Below, in pieces: positions 1-7,572 of a DNA stretch of 64,000 bases. The DNA lies in the NCBI RefSeq assembly GCF_014212175.1, contig NZ_JACJVR010000011.1, positions 1 to 64,000 of the forward strand. The letters are read 5' to 3'. The stretch's first letter is position 1. Each line of letters opens with the position of its first letter. The position numbers and the translations under genes were made by a program. The notes under the pieces were generated by a model, which had not been told where the DNA came from, did not search any database, and saw only the letters and a list, made by a program, of their open reading frames with translations. The stretch comes from Cohnella xylanilytica (GTDB lineage Bacteria > Bacillota > Bacilli > Paenibacillales > Paenibacillaceae).

Positions 1-50
1 ACTTTCGAAATTCAGGATAAGATTAATTCAAATCCATGGGAGGGATGATA

Positions 51-293
51 ATGAAATGGGAAGAAGTACAAAGTATTTACCCCGACCAGTTTGTAAAATT
101 TGAAATCTTGCACTCGTTCGAAGAAGACAGCAATGAAATTATTGATGAAGTTGCTTTGATTGGACCCGTTAAAGATGAGGATGCGACAAAGGAGCTTTTA
201 AATAGTAAAGATCGTACGCTTGTGTATCATACATCCAAAAACCAAGTAATTGTTAAGATCCGAAAAAACATTGGATTGAGGAGATTTCTATAA
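51..293 (+). CDS. Small hypothetical protein paired with a retropepsin-like protease
   Basis: An 80-residue acidic protein with no signal peptide or membrane segment. I do not recognise the family. The start at 51 is chosen because a GGGAGGG ribosome binding site lies six bases upstream; an upstream in-frame ATG at 36 has no such site. The stop codon is immediately followed by the ATG of the next gene, so the two are probably co-translated. Its role may be tied to the neighbouring aspartyl protease, but that is only inferred from the spacing. Confidence 0.7.
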   Translation: MKWEEVQSIYPDQFVKFEILHSFEEDSNEIIDEVALIGPVKDEDATKELLNSKDRTLVYHTSKNQVIVKIRKNIGLRRFL

Positions 294-677
294 ATGAAGA
301 TTGAATGGAAGGATGGTCTTCTATTTACTGAAATTAAGGTTACTTTTAATGGGCGTAGTAAGATTATTAATAATGTAGTCATTGATACGGGGGCAAGTCA
401 TACATTAATCTCCCAGGATGAAGTGGATGAACTTGGAATTCGTGTGACCAGAGATGATCATTTTATAACGAGTTTTGGTATTGGCGGAGAAGAGCATGCA
501 TTTATAAAAACTATTGAAGCCATAGAGATTGAAGATTACAGAATAGAAAATATAGAATTGGATTTTGCAGCATTTAGATATCAAGGCGTAAACGGATTGT
601 TAGGATTAGATGTATTAATGGCTGGAAAATTCAATATAGATCTAAACAAATTAGAACTTCTTCGTCTGCAATCCTGA
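294..677 (+). CDS. Retropepsin-like aspartic protease family protein
   Basis: A 127-residue single-domain protein. Residues 29-39 read VIDTGASHTLI, the Asp-Thr-Gly-Ala active-site motif of retroviral-type aspartic proteases, with D31 as the catalytic aspartate. A second hydrophobic-glycine element (GLLGLDVLMAG, near residues 99-109) matches the second conserved motif of this fold. Such single-lobe proteases act as dimers; the substrate is unknown. It lacks a signal peptide, so it is probably cytoplasmic. It abuts the upstream small gene, and its stop codon lies inside the terminator hairpin that follows. Confidence 0.8.
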   Translation: MKIEWKDGLLFTEIKVTFNGRSKIINNVVIDTGASHTLISQDEVDELGIRVTRDDHFITSFGIGGEEHAFIKTIEAIEIEDYRIENIELDFAAFRYQGVNGLLGLDVLMAGKFNIDLNKLELLRLQS

Positions 678-690
678 TTGCAGATTTTTT
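665..690 (+). terminator. Rho-independent terminator of the protease pair
   Basis: A nine-base-pair stem, TCTGCAATC paired with GATTGCAGA, with a two-base loop, followed by a run of T. It overlaps the stop codon of the protease gene. Confidence 0.85.
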
Positions 691-1020
691 TGTAAGCAAT
701 TTCTAGGAAGGATAGAACCTACTCTAACACAGAGTTCTCGCATCGGGGCCTGCAGCTCCTCGGTCCGAGGGATGCAATTTTGTGAGAAGTGGATTCAGCG
801 ACACATCCGCACCGATAAACCGCATCGCCGCCGCTCCCGTCGGCCGCTTAAGTCGGTGGGATGTCGTGAACACAGGTATCAGTTTAAGGACCAAAGGAAT
901 CGAGAGCGAGTGTTGGCGTATTTTGAGGTAAATGAGAATATAAAGCTGGTCATAGAATAAGCCGGCTTCAGATAGGAATATCTAAGGGCCGGCTCGCGTC
1001 GTAAATATTAAAAGACATGA
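691..1020. other. Gene-poor stretch ending in a hairpin element
   Basis: About 330 bases without a convincing gene. A 62-codon reading frame at 772-960 is arginine-rich at its start, has no ribosome binding site and resembles nothing I know; it could be the decayed end of a larger gene. The only structured element is the hairpin at 960-994. Confidence 0.4.
960..994 (+). repeat. Two-tier hairpin element, copy 1
   Basis: AGCCGGC pairs with GCCGGCT, and inside it AGATA pairs with TATCT around a GGAA loop. A second element of the same architecture, sharing the inner GATAGGAA, lies at 3185-3220. It is followed by little T-rich sequence, so it is not a classic terminator. Confidence 0.5.
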
Positions 1021-1560
1021 GTGTTCACAGATCAGGGGGAGATTAGGATAAAAGAGAAGATCAAAAAAATTTTAGACAACCTCCCGGATGAAGAACTAGA
1101 GAAGGTTTATTGGACCGTTGAGGTCTTGCAAAAGGACTATTTGTTTAGAAAAAACTTGCAGGATAAAGGCGCGATCCTCTCGGAGTTATTCCAGAAAGAA
1201 GCTCAATCCGTTAATGAGTTATGGGACAATTCGTTTGCTTCTGACATCAGCATGGACACCAAAAAAGCCGTTTATTACGATCAAATCAAATGGCATATTT
1301 TCAGCTATCAGATAAAAAACTGTTTGAAGGAAGAAGCCGCAAGAAACGCCTTTGATGCCGCCGCCAAGGATGAGCTCTATGTGATGTATCAAAACAAATC
1401 TTACGTACTTATGTTGAAAAATGCAAAAGATACGGTCTCCACGGATTTTGATTCCGAAGAAGATATTTATATCTTTGACAAAGATCTCACTTGGACTTAT
1501 GTACATACTCATGAATCGTATTGCGGCCCGTATTTTCACCTGGCAGGGGGATTCAAGTGA
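1021..1560 (+). CDS. DUF4275 family protein
   Basis: A 179-residue cytoplasmic protein. The C-terminal part (roughly residues 65-179) has the tryptophan, aromatic and closing WTYVHTHESYCGPYF features of the DUF4275 family, whose function is unknown. The first 55 residues form a lysine- and glutamate-rich helical region. The GTG at 1021 lacks a good ribosome binding site. A GGGGGAG sits just inside the frame near 1036, so the true start is uncertain by a few codons. The stop overlaps the start of the next gene by four bases. Confidence 0.6.
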   Translation: MFTDQGEIRIKEKIKKILDNLPDEELEKVYWTVEVLQKDYLFRKNLQDKGAILSELFQKEAQSVNELWDNSFASDISMDTKKAVYYDQIKWHIFSYQIKNCLKEEAARNAFDAAAKDELYVMYQNKSYVLMLKNAKDTVSTDFDSEEDIYIFDKDLTWTYVHTHESYCGPYFHLAGGFK

Positions 1561-1874
1561 GCGATACTCCAGAGAATATCCATTTCAATGTAGCAGCGAA
1601 TCTCTTCCGAGGCGTGGAATCCGTCGGCGGACGGCTGAAGATATCCGAGCGCAGCATGGTCTTCCATTCGCACGCCATCAATATTCAAAGAGGAAGCACC
1701 GAGATCCCTATTGACCAGATTACGTCTATTAGCAAACGGAATACATTAGGGATCGTGCCAAATGGGATATTGGTCGAAACTCGGGACGGACAGGAGTATA
1801 AATTTGTGGTTTGGAACAGGCAAAAGATCATCGATTTTATAGACAAAAGGATCGTTGGAAGGACCCAGGTCTAA
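1557..1874 (+). CDS. GRAM/bacterial PH domain protein
   Basis: A 105-residue protein starting at a GTG that overlaps the upstream stop; an AGGGGG site lies about seven bases before it. Beta-strand pattern and residues such as GGRLKISERSMVFHSH followed by IPIDQITSI and NGILVETRDGQEYKFVVW fit the GRAM (PH-like) fold, which in bacteria may bind lipids or act as an adaptor. No transmembrane segment. It is translationally coupled to the DUF4275 gene. Followed by a clear terminator. Confidence 0.65.
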   Translation: MSDTPENIHFNVAANLFRGVESVGGRLKISERSMVFHSHAINIQRGSTEIPIDQITSISKRNTLGIVPNGILVETRDGQEYKFVVWNRQKIIDFIDKRIVGRTQV

Positions 1875-1918
1875 GGGTTCGAAGGCTCGGGAGCAGAAGA
1901 AATGTTATTTGGGAATTA

Positions 1919-1949
1919 AACCCACGTAAATCGTGGGTTATTTCTTTTT
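1919..1949 (+). terminator. Rho-independent terminator
   Basis: AACCCACG pairs with CGTGGGTT around a five-base loop and is followed by ATTTCTTTTT. It ends the DUF4275-GRAM operon. Confidence 0.85.
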
Positions 1950-2011
1950 GGACCCTTCGGAACGTCGACAGGAGTCTACAAAACCTCCTATGAAACTATC
2001 TATTTCAACCG

Positions 2012-2078
2012 TTTACAGTGGATATCTCGTTGAAGTATGCTAGATTTGCACCTGGCTATTATTGGTATAGGTGCAAAT
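2012..2078 (+). promoter_or_regulatory. Putative promoter and perfect inverted repeat upstream of the M15 peptidase
   Basis: TTTACA at 2012-2017 and TATGCT at 2036-2041 are 18 bases apart and could be a sigma-A promoter. Directly downstream, ATTTGCACCT (2044-2053) and AGGTGCAAAT (2069-2078) form a perfect ten-base inverted repeat with a 15-base loop. It would lie at the transcription start, either as an operator or as a 5' stabilising stem. It sits 11 bases before the GGAGG site of the gene. Confidence 0.45.
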
Positions 2079-2101
2079 ATATCCATTTGGAGGTATGAAT
2101 T

Positions 2102-3052
2102 ATGTCTGTCGTCAAAAAGAAGGTTTTCTCTCTCACCGTCTTCCTATCGCTCTTGGCTGCAACGTTCCTAACCGCTCCTGCCCAAGCTGCCGGTACCTGC
2201 GTTCTCTCGACCATGACGGACCCGTTGGCTCTACGAATGGAGGCAGGGGAGACCGTTATCTGGGACGGAGTCACTGCCGATTTGCTCGCAGCGAAGAACC
2301 GTTACGAGAGTCTGATCAAAGCGAAGGGGTGGACGATTACCTATAACTCCGCCTACCGCCCCTATCAATATCAAAAGCACTTATACGAGATCTCGCAGAA
2401 CCCGACGGCATGCAGCGCGGAAAAAACCAAGCATGGCTTAGGCACCGAGGTTGCAGTACCTTCCTATACGGCTCCTCATACGGCCGGTATTGCATTTGAT
2501 GCTACGGTAAAAAATGCAAGCGGTACTGCGCTGAATAGCATGACCTCTGTAAGCAGTTCATTGATTGCCGTAGCGGAAGAAGCCGGTCTTAAGTTCCCGC
2601 TCCCGACAAAGGATGGCGTCCATCACGAACTGTCTTCTAACGGTTCCGTATTGAGTGTAGGAAGTACAGGGCCAGCGGTCACCACGCTGCAAACAAATCT
2701 GAATAAGGTTGGTTACTCGGTAGCCGTGGATGGGATTTTCGGCAGCGGAACCGATAACGCCGTGAGACAGTTCCAGTCCGCGCACGGACTTACCGTAGAT
2801 GGCAAAGTAGGATCCGCCACCTCGTCCAAGCTCAGTTCCTTGGCCACCACTACAACGACTCTCCGTTCAGGCAGCACCGGCGACGAAGTTAAGGTTCTAC
2901 AGCGTCTGCTTACGAAGAAGGGATATTCGGTAACAGCCGACGGGGTATTTGGATCGGGTACGGAAACTGCGGTTAAAAATTTCCAGCGAGCGCAGAGCCT
3001 GACTGTGGACGGTATTGTTGGATCCGCGACTTGGAGCAAGTTGCGTTCGTAA
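2102..3052 (+). CDS. Secreted M15-type peptidase with two peptidoglycan-binding repeats
   Basis: A 316-residue exported protein: signal peptide (residues 1-29, ending AQA), an M15 D-Ala-D-Ala carboxypeptidase-like domain (about 35-180), and two PG_binding_1 repeats (about 186-245 and 253-316). The zinc-site motif HTAGIAFD gives H126 and D133, and H174 is in DGVHHEL. The catalytic glutamate expected before that histidine is replaced by aspartate (D171), so activity may be altered. The protein probably trims wall stem peptides. The start at 2102 has GGAGG eight bases upstream. It is monocistronic, between a putative promoter and a hairpin terminator. Confidence 0.82.
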   Translation: MSVVKKKVFSLTVFLSLLAATFLTAPAQAAGTCVLSTMTDPLALRMEAGETVIWDGVTADLLAAKNRYESLIKAKGWTITYNSAYRPYQYQKHLYEISQNPTACSAEKTKHGLGTEVAVPSYTAPHTAGIAFDATVKNASGTALNSMTSVSSSLIAVAEEAGLKFPLPTKDGVHHELSSNGSVLSVGSTGPAVTTLQTNLNKVGYSVAVDGIFGSGTDNAVRQFQSAHGLTVDGKVGSATSSKLSSLATTTTTLRSGSTGDEVKVLQRLLTKKGYSVTADGVFGSGTETAVKNFQRAQSLTVDGIVGSATWSKLRS

Positions 3053-3078
3053 GCTCATAAGGAACGTTATCAATCAAC

Positions 3079-3110
3079 AAACCCATTTCTCTGTATAGAG
3101 AGATGGGTTT
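3079..3110. terminator. Strong hairpin after the M15 peptidase
   Basis: A 14-base-pair stem (one G-U pair) with a four-base loop, beginning AAACCCAT and ending ATGGGTTT. There is no T-run after it on the plus strand; on the minus strand it is followed by TGTTGATT, so its terminator role is likely but not certain. Confidence 0.6.
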
Positions 3111-3184
3111 CACTGTTGCCAGAGGGGCTTTCGTCTCTTGGTTATGGGATGTATAATCATGGAAGATGACCTGAGACAACATGC

Positions 3185-3220
3185 GACCCGGCCTAAGATA
3201 GGAACTATCGAGGCCGGGTC
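3185..3220 (+). repeat. Two-tier hairpin element, copy 2
   Basis: GACCCGGCCT pairs with AGGCCGGGTC, with an inner GATAG/CTATC stem around GAA. The same two-tier design and inner GATAGGAA occur at 960-994. It is followed by TTGTT. Confidence 0.5.
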
Positions 3221-3242
3221 TTGTTATAAAGAGGTGATCAGG

Positions 3243-3539
3243 ATGAAGATTAATAAGCGAGTATTCATTGAATCGATCGTAGTCTCAATCCTTATTAGTC
3301 TAACGGTTATTGGGTGGGAAATCATTCGAGGTTACTATACAACGCAGAAATATGTACCCGAAATCGTTAACCGCTATGAGTCAATCGATTATTTACAACA
3401 TAAAGTCTCATTCGGAATTGTCGGCAGAAGCGGCTGGATAACCCTCCTTTGGGGAATGGGTGGATTTTTGCTTTTAGCCATAACGTATTATGGAATTCGA
3501 ACATGGTTCGCTCAAATACGAAAAAATAAAAATAAATAG
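3243..3539 (+). CDS. Small membrane protein, function unknown
   Basis: A 98-residue protein starting at MKINKRVF, chosen because AAGAGGTGATCAGG precedes it. Two transmembrane segments are visible: about residues 8-28 (rich in I, V, L, S) and about 68-88 (WGMGGFLLLAITYYGI). The segment between them is about 40 residues, and the C-terminus is lysine- and asparagine-rich. I do not recognise the family. The base composition is AT-rich like the rest of this end of the window. The next gene starts 18 bases downstream. Confidence 0.65.
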   Translation: MKINKRVFIESIVVSILISLTVIGWEIIRGYYTTQKYVPEIVNRYESIDYLQHKVSFGIVGRSGWITLLWGMGGFLLLAITYYGIRTWFAQIRKNKNK

Positions 3540-3557
3540 AGGATATTCGGAGGTCGT

Positions 3558-3938
3558 ATGAAAAGTCCAATAGCCAATAGAGTGGATACGATATTTATTC
3601 ATGTGACGGATTTAGAGAAATCGGTTGAATGGTACAGCAAGCTGCTTGGCGTGGAGATGATAGGAGAAGTTCATGGCCCCATCCATACATTCGACATGGG
3701 GGCTGGTCGGCCTGGATTAACGCTTGATAATCACTGTTTCGATGACCATTATGAATTCATCCCGCAGAATCAACCGCTTTTCAATTTGAGCGCCTCGGAT
3801 ATAAATGCAGCATACCAACACGTTAAAGATCTCGGAGCGGAGATGGTGACCGAAATTATTACTTATCCGGATCTTTCTGAGTTCTCTTTTAAGGATCCGG
3901 ACGGAAATATCCTTATGATTTGTACTTGTTCCAGTTAG
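3558..3938 (+). CDS. VOC (glyoxalase/bleomycin resistance) family protein
   Basis: A 126-residue vicinal-oxygen-chelate protein with the paired beta-alpha-beta-beta-beta modules. An early histidine is in IFIHVTDLEKSVEWYSKLLG, and the C-terminal module ends FSFKDPDGNILMI, which is diagnostic of the superfamily. These folds bind a metal or a small ligand; substrates range from antibiotics to aldehyde adducts and cannot be told here. GGAGG lies just before the ATG. It is the first of four VOC genes in this 5-kb stretch. Confidence 0.85.
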   Translation: MKSPIANRVDTIFIHVTDLEKSVEWYSKLLGVEMIGEVHGPIHTFDMGAGRPGLTLDNHCFDDHYEFIPQNQPLFNLSASDINAAYQHVKDLGAEMVTEIITYPDLSEFSFKDPDGNILMICTCSS

Positions 3939-3968
3939 AAAAGCGTTTATGAAGAGAGTGAGACTAAT

Positions 3969-4490
3969 ATGAATCTACGGATTCGAGAGCTAACGGAAGA
4001 CGATCCAACCGTCATCTCGAATGCTTTTCAAGAACAAGGTTGGAATAAACCCGTTGAGCAATATCAAAGTTATTTTGCAGAACAATGCAGGGGCGCAAGA
4101 ATCACCTTAGTAGCCGAAGTCGACGGAATCTTTGCTGGGTACGTGAACGTAGTCTGGGAATCGTATTACCCATCCTTTAGAGAATTAAATATCCCTGAGA
4201 TAAACGATTTTAACGTGCTCCTCAAATATCGGCGGATGGGAATCGGATCTAAGCTAATGGACAGAGCTGAAGAACTCATAAGCGAACGATCCGAAGTTGC
4301 CGGTATCGGCGTAGGGATTTATTCGGACTATGGAAATGCTCAGGTGCTTTACGTGAAGCGCGGTTATATCCCGGATGGAAACGGAATTCATAACGGTCAA
4401 CGGTATATTCATTATGGAGAGAACATAGCCGTTGATGACGATATTATACTGTATTTCACAAAAACATTAAGCCCAAAGAATTCAGGATGA
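3969..4490 (+). CDS. GNAT family N-acetyltransferase
   Basis: A 173-residue acetyltransferase. The acetyl-CoA loop reads YRRMGIGSKLM (the Q/RxxGxG/A motif of GNAT proteins) near residues 89-100, preceded by the VLL beta strand and followed by the YVKRGYIPDG segment typical of the C-terminal strand. The substrate is not predictable. It overlaps a possible upstream extension of the next gene, and the preceding VOC gene ends 30 bases earlier. Confidence 0.85.
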   Translation: MNLRIRELTEDDPTVISNAFQEQGWNKPVEQYQSYFAEQCRGARITLVAEVDGIFAGYVNVVWESYYPSFRELNIPEINDFNVLLKYRRMGIGSKLMDRAEELISERSEVAGIGVGIYSDYGNAQVLYVKRGYIPDGNGIHNGQRYIHYGENIAVDDDIILYFTKTLSPKNSG

Positions 4491-4549
4491 TTCATGTCAT
4501 GGAATTATGGGTCGGCCGCATCGATATATTCGCTATAGGAGGGCTTCAT

Positions 4550-4945
4550 TTGAGCAAGGTCCAATTTTCCGTACAGGTGCTCGTCGTTTCGGACTTGGCA
4601 CGATCCAAAGCCTACTACCAAGATGTTCTAGGCTGCGAGGTCAATGACTTCTGGGCGGTGAGAGATGACTTCCGGTTAGGCTTTAAGTTGATCGAAGGCA
4701 AGTCGGCGGAGGATGTGCGGCCCAATCGGATCGGAGACGGGCAAGAGAAGGTATGGGATACTTACGCCTATGTTGAAACGCATGATGACTTGGACGAGCT
4801 GTATGAGGAACTGAAAAGCAAAGGAGCCATCCTCCATCAAAAGCCGGAAGTGTATGAGTTCGATTGGGGAGTGTGGAAGGAATTCTCCGTTAAAGACCCG
4901 GATCAGTATGTCATTGCCTTCGGCTCCGGGAAGAAGAAGGAATAG
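4550..4945 (+). CDS. VOC family protein
   Basis: A 131-residue protein whose start is taken as TTG at 4550 because GGAGGG lies seven bases upstream; an in-frame ATG at 4487 would add 21 residues lacking any VOC similarity. It has the SVQVLVVSDLARSKAYYQDVLGCEV first module and ends FSVKDPDQYVIAFG, the VOC signature. The middle contains DTYAYVETHDDLDELYEELKSKGA, a typical VOC helix segment. Ligand unknown. Confidence 0.8.
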   Translation: MSKVQFSVQVLVVSDLARSKAYYQDVLGCEVNDFWAVRDDFRLGFKLIEGKSAEDVRPNRIGDGQEKVWDTYAYVETHDDLDELYEELKSKGAILHQKPEVYEFDWGVWKEFSVKDPDQYVIAFGSGKKKE

Positions 4946-4957
4946 GAGGTTGTTTGG

Positions 4958-5341
4958 ATGAACGACAATGAGATGAGCAATTTGATTACAAGTTACATAG
5001 AGGCGTACAACGATTTCGACGTCGAAGGGATGCTTAGGCTGCTGCATGAGAAGGTAGTGTTCCGGAACATCTCGAACGGCGTCGTGGATACGGAGACGAA
5101 GGGGATCGAGGAGTTTCGGATGCTGGCCGAGCAATCTGCGAAGCTCTTCGCGCAGAGGCGTCAGACGATCAAGGAGATGACGATCGACGGAGACAGGGCC
5201 GAGATCGAGATTGATTATGTAGGGACGCCGGCCATCGACCTTCCGAATGGCTTGAAAGCCGGAGAGACCATCAGGCTTGGCGGAAAATCGATTTTCTACG
5301 TGAAGAATGGGAAAATCATCGTCCTTGAAGATCACAGTTAA
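4958..5341 (+). CDS. NTF2-like / SnoaL-fold protein
   Basis: A 127-residue protein with the NTF2-like pattern: an N-terminal helix (LITSYIEAYNDFDVEGMLRLLHEKVVFRNIS), an internal IEEFRMLAEQ helix and alternating strands ending in FYVKNGKIIVLEDHS. This cone-shaped fold serves in isomerases, cyclases and ligand carriers, and the specific role cannot be assigned. GGAGG precedes the ATG by about seven bases. It begins 12 bases after the preceding VOC gene. Confidence 0.8.
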   Translation: MNDNEMSNLITSYIEAYNDFDVEGMLRLLHEKVVFRNISNGVVDTETKGIEEFRMLAEQSAKLFAQRRQTIKEMTIDGDRAEIEIDYVGTPAIDLPNGLKAGETIRLGGKSIFYVKNGKIIVLEDHS

Positions 5342-5365
5342 AAAGAGTAGGGGCGTTCATCCAAA

Positions 5366-5788
5366 GTGGCAATCACCATTCGATATGCAACAATGGCGGA
5401 CTTTCAAGAGGTCGTCAATGTCGACCGACAGGTTCCCGATCGCATTTTACAATGGAAGCTGCAAAATCAAGAAATCGTCGTTGCCGCGGATAACGAGAAC
5501 CTCGTTGGGTATCTCAGATTGGAATATCTATGGTCCAAGTTCCCCTACATCGGTCTCATCATCGTTCAGCCGGATCGCAGAGGCAACGGTCTTGGCAAAG
5601 GACTGTTGCAGTTCGTCGAGGAGCATCTGAAGAAGAAGGGGATCGCGGCCCTGTACAGCTCGTCGCAGGTAAACGAACCTCCCCCTCAGGAATGGCACCG
5701 CAAGATGGGCTTTAAGGAATGCGGAATCCTAAGCGAGATTAATGAAGGCAACGTAGGAGAGGTGTTTTTCGTAAAGCATCTAGAGTAG
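5366..5788 (+). CDS. GNAT family N-acetyltransferase
   Basis: A 140-residue acetyltransferase starting at GTG. The acetyl-CoA motif is DRRGNGLGKGLLQFVEEHL, preceded by IGLIIVQ (motif A strand), and the C-terminal strand contains WHRKMGFKECGIL. An unspecified amine is the substrate. TAGGGGCG lies about 13 bases upstream of the start, a loose spacing, so the start is moderately certain. Confidence 0.83.
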   Translation: MAITIRYATMADFQEVVNVDRQVPDRILQWKLQNQEIVVAADNENLVGYLRLEYLWSKFPYIGLIIVQPDRRGNGLGKGLLQFVEEHLKKKGIAALYSSSQVNEPPPQEWHRKMGFKECGILSEINEGNVGEVFFVKHLE

Positions 5789-5806
5789 GCGAAAGGGGAC
5801 CTTAAG

Positions 5807-6328
5807 ATGGAACCATCTGAACTTATGCCGATCGTAAACCAGTTAAAGGAGCATAACATCGCCTACGCGCTTGGCGGGAGCGGGTTGTTATACGGTCTGA
5901 ATCGAATCGACTCTGTGAACGACTGGGATCTGGCGGTGGATTGCCCCAAAGAGACTTTAATTCAAGCGATTCGCGATTACGACTGGATCGAGCAAAGCAG
6001 CGGCGACTTCCCCTTTGCCAGCGAGTATCGGATAAGTATCGCGTCCCCTAACATCGATTTTATCGGCGGATTTGCCTTGCGGTCCGGCGAAGCGACGGTT
6101 CGAATGCCGATTCGCATTCGTCGACAATGGAACGGCATTAACGTATCGAGCCCGGAAGTTTGGTTTGTCGCCTATTCCCTTATGGGCCGAACGTCTAAAG
6201 CGAGCTTGCTTCTAGACTATCTCAAGCGCCATCCATCCGCCGTGGATGCAGATGCAGTAAATTATTTTCTTAACGTCGAAGGTCTTCCAGAGGACATCCA
6301 GGAGGAGCTTCGATCGCTAGTCGGATGA
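5807..6328 (+). CDS. Nucleotidyltransferase-fold protein
   Basis: A 173-residue protein. Residues about 21-46 contain GGSGLLYGL followed by NDWDLAVD, resembling the GG/S and DxD motifs of nucleotidyltransferases (the Pol-beta/MNT fold). The C-terminal part has leucine-rich helices and ends RSLVG. It could modify a small molecule such as an aminoglycoside or a tRNA, or be a catalytically weak member; I cannot tell which. Starts with ATG after AAGGGGACC. Confidence 0.6.
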   Translation: MEPSELMPIVNQLKEHNIAYALGGSGLLYGLNRIDSVNDWDLAVDCPKETLIQAIRDYDWIEQSSGDFPFASEYRISIASPNIDFIGGFALRSGEATVRMPIRIRRQWNGINVSSPEVWFVAYSLMGRTSKASLLLDYLKRHPSAVDADAVNYFLNVEGLPEDIQEELRSLVG

Positions 6329-6365
6329 AGTGGGTGCACTATTGCTTTAAATTGGAGGGACAAGG

Positions 6366-6740
6366 ATGATCCTGAAAGAGATCGTTCCTATTTTGCGGAT
6401 CTTTGATGTGCCTAAGGCGAGAGAGTTCTATTTGGACTATTTGGAGTTCCAGGAGGATTGGGAGCATCGGTTCGAAGAAGGATTCCCTTTGTATATACAG
6501 ATCTCGAAAGGACCTATCAAGCTGCATCTGAGCGAGCATTATGGAGATTGCAGTCCTGGCGCCGCCGTTCGAATCGAGGTCGAGGGAATCGCCGATTTGC
6601 ATCAGAAGCTTATAGAAAAGCAATATTCCTACTCAAGGCCCGGCTTGGAGAAGAAGCCTTGGGGGAGTCAGGAGTGCTGCGTGACCGATCCGTTCGGGAA
6701 CCGGATTATCTTCTATGAGTACGACGAAGAAGAGGGATAA
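6366..6740 (+). CDS. VOC family (bleomycin-resistance-like) protein
   Basis: A 124-residue protein with VOC module 1 (VPILRIFDVPKAREFYLDYLEF) and a closing VTDPFGNRIIFYEYDEEEG. The central GAAVRIEVEGIADLHQKLI is the typical second-module helix. This subgroup (bleomycin-resistance-protein-like) sequesters or modifies small molecules; the ligand is unknown. GGAGGGACAAGG precedes the ATG. It is the last forward gene before a convergent minus-strand gene. Confidence 0.83.
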   Translation: MILKEIVPILRIFDVPKAREFYLDYLEFQEDWEHRFEEGFPLYIQISKGPIKLHLSEHYGDCSPGAAVRIEVEGIADLHQKLIEKQYSYSRPGLEKKPWGSQECCVTDPFGNRIIFYEYDEEEG

Positions 6741-6754
6741 AGCAACCTGCCGCC

Positions 6755-6782
6755 AAAAGAAAAACCGCCCTGCAGGACGGTT
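6755..6782 (-). terminator. Terminator between convergent genes
   Basis: AACCGCCC pairs with GGACGGTT (one mismatch) around TGCA. On the minus strand the stem is followed by TTTTTCTTTT, so it best ends the minus-strand gene at 6807-7034. Confidence 0.65.
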
Positions 6783-6806
6783 GGTTCTGAGCGACCGATT
6801 GCCCGG

Positions 6807-7034
6807 TCATGCGGCCGGATCGGTTGTCCGGGGATGATCGGGCTCGGCTGCCGCGTCGGGGGCGTCGTCTACGTTTTTATAATACTTCTCATAGAGATGA
6901 GCCGGGGCGATTAAGCAGAAGCCGACGAAGAGAAGGCAGAAGGCAAAGAACCCGAACACGCTGAGTTTGTCCGCGAACAATTGACCGCCTACCGCGGCCG
7001 TCTTGGCCACGCTTTCGCTGATCGAGAGCAACAT
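6807..7034 (-). CDS. Small single-pass membrane protein
   Basis: A 75-residue protein starting at MLLSISESVAK, chosen because GGAGGAATCCTA sits just before this ATG. One transmembrane helix (about residues 28-46, GFFAFCLLFVGFCLI), then a polar tail with YEKYYKN and an aspartate/proline/alanine-rich end. I do not recognise the family. It reads towards the preceding VOC gene. Confidence 0.6.
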   Translation of the reverse strand: MLLSISESVAKTAAVGGQLFADKLSVFGFFAFCLLFVGFCLIAPAHLYEKYYKNVDDAPDAAAEPDHPRTTDPAA

Positions 7035-7170
7035 TAGGATTCCTCCAATCCGGATACAATTTGGCATTGCTTAGAACAACCTGAACCGCTTCATCCGCAT
7101 CTTGAACTTCCGTTGATGGCTCTATTTTAAAACGCCATGGCTTCGATGAATGTGATGAAAATCACAACCT

Positions 7171-7545
7171 GAGGAAAGGAAGCATGGAGAAGAGAACTGG
7201 GGATTGATCGCCGGGGCTATCGAGATTGGCGAGACTCCGGCTCAAGCCGTCTGTCGGGAGGCGTTGGAGGAGTCGGGATTGATCGTTCGACCCGACAGAA
7301 TCATCGGAGTATTCGGGGGAGAGAAGCACCGATTCGCTTATCGCAACGGCGACAAGGTTGAATACCTGACGATCGTATTCGAATGTACGATTACGGGCGG
7401 AGAGCTGAATCCCGATAACGAAGAGATGAAGGACTTGAAGTTCTTTAAGGAGAATGAGATTCCTCCAATCGCCAACCCGTATCCCCAAGAGATATTCGAG
7501 AGAAGAACGACGGATAAAGCGATTTTTGAGCAGGTTAAAGGTTAA
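7171..7545 (+). pseudogene. Nudix hydrolase, 5'-truncated
   Basis: The frame contains a complete Nudix box: GAIEIGETPAQAVCREALEESGL fits GX5EX7REUXEEXGU. Typical proteins have 35-45 further residues before it that form the first beta strands, and these are missing. Codons just upstream (HGEENWGL) still match the family, but the frame hits a stop at 7156-7158 with no ATG or GTG in between; the only start codon is the TTG at 7204, inside the core. Downstream the C-terminal half is intact. The gene is probably inactivated by a 5' deletion, or translated as a crippled fragment. Confidence 0.7.
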
Positions 7546-7572
7546 TAGAGGAAAAGAGAGGGGGAGCGGGCC

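Noticed and set aside
772-960. 62-codon arginine-rich reading frame
   Set aside because: No ribosome binding site, no recognisable family and unusual composition.
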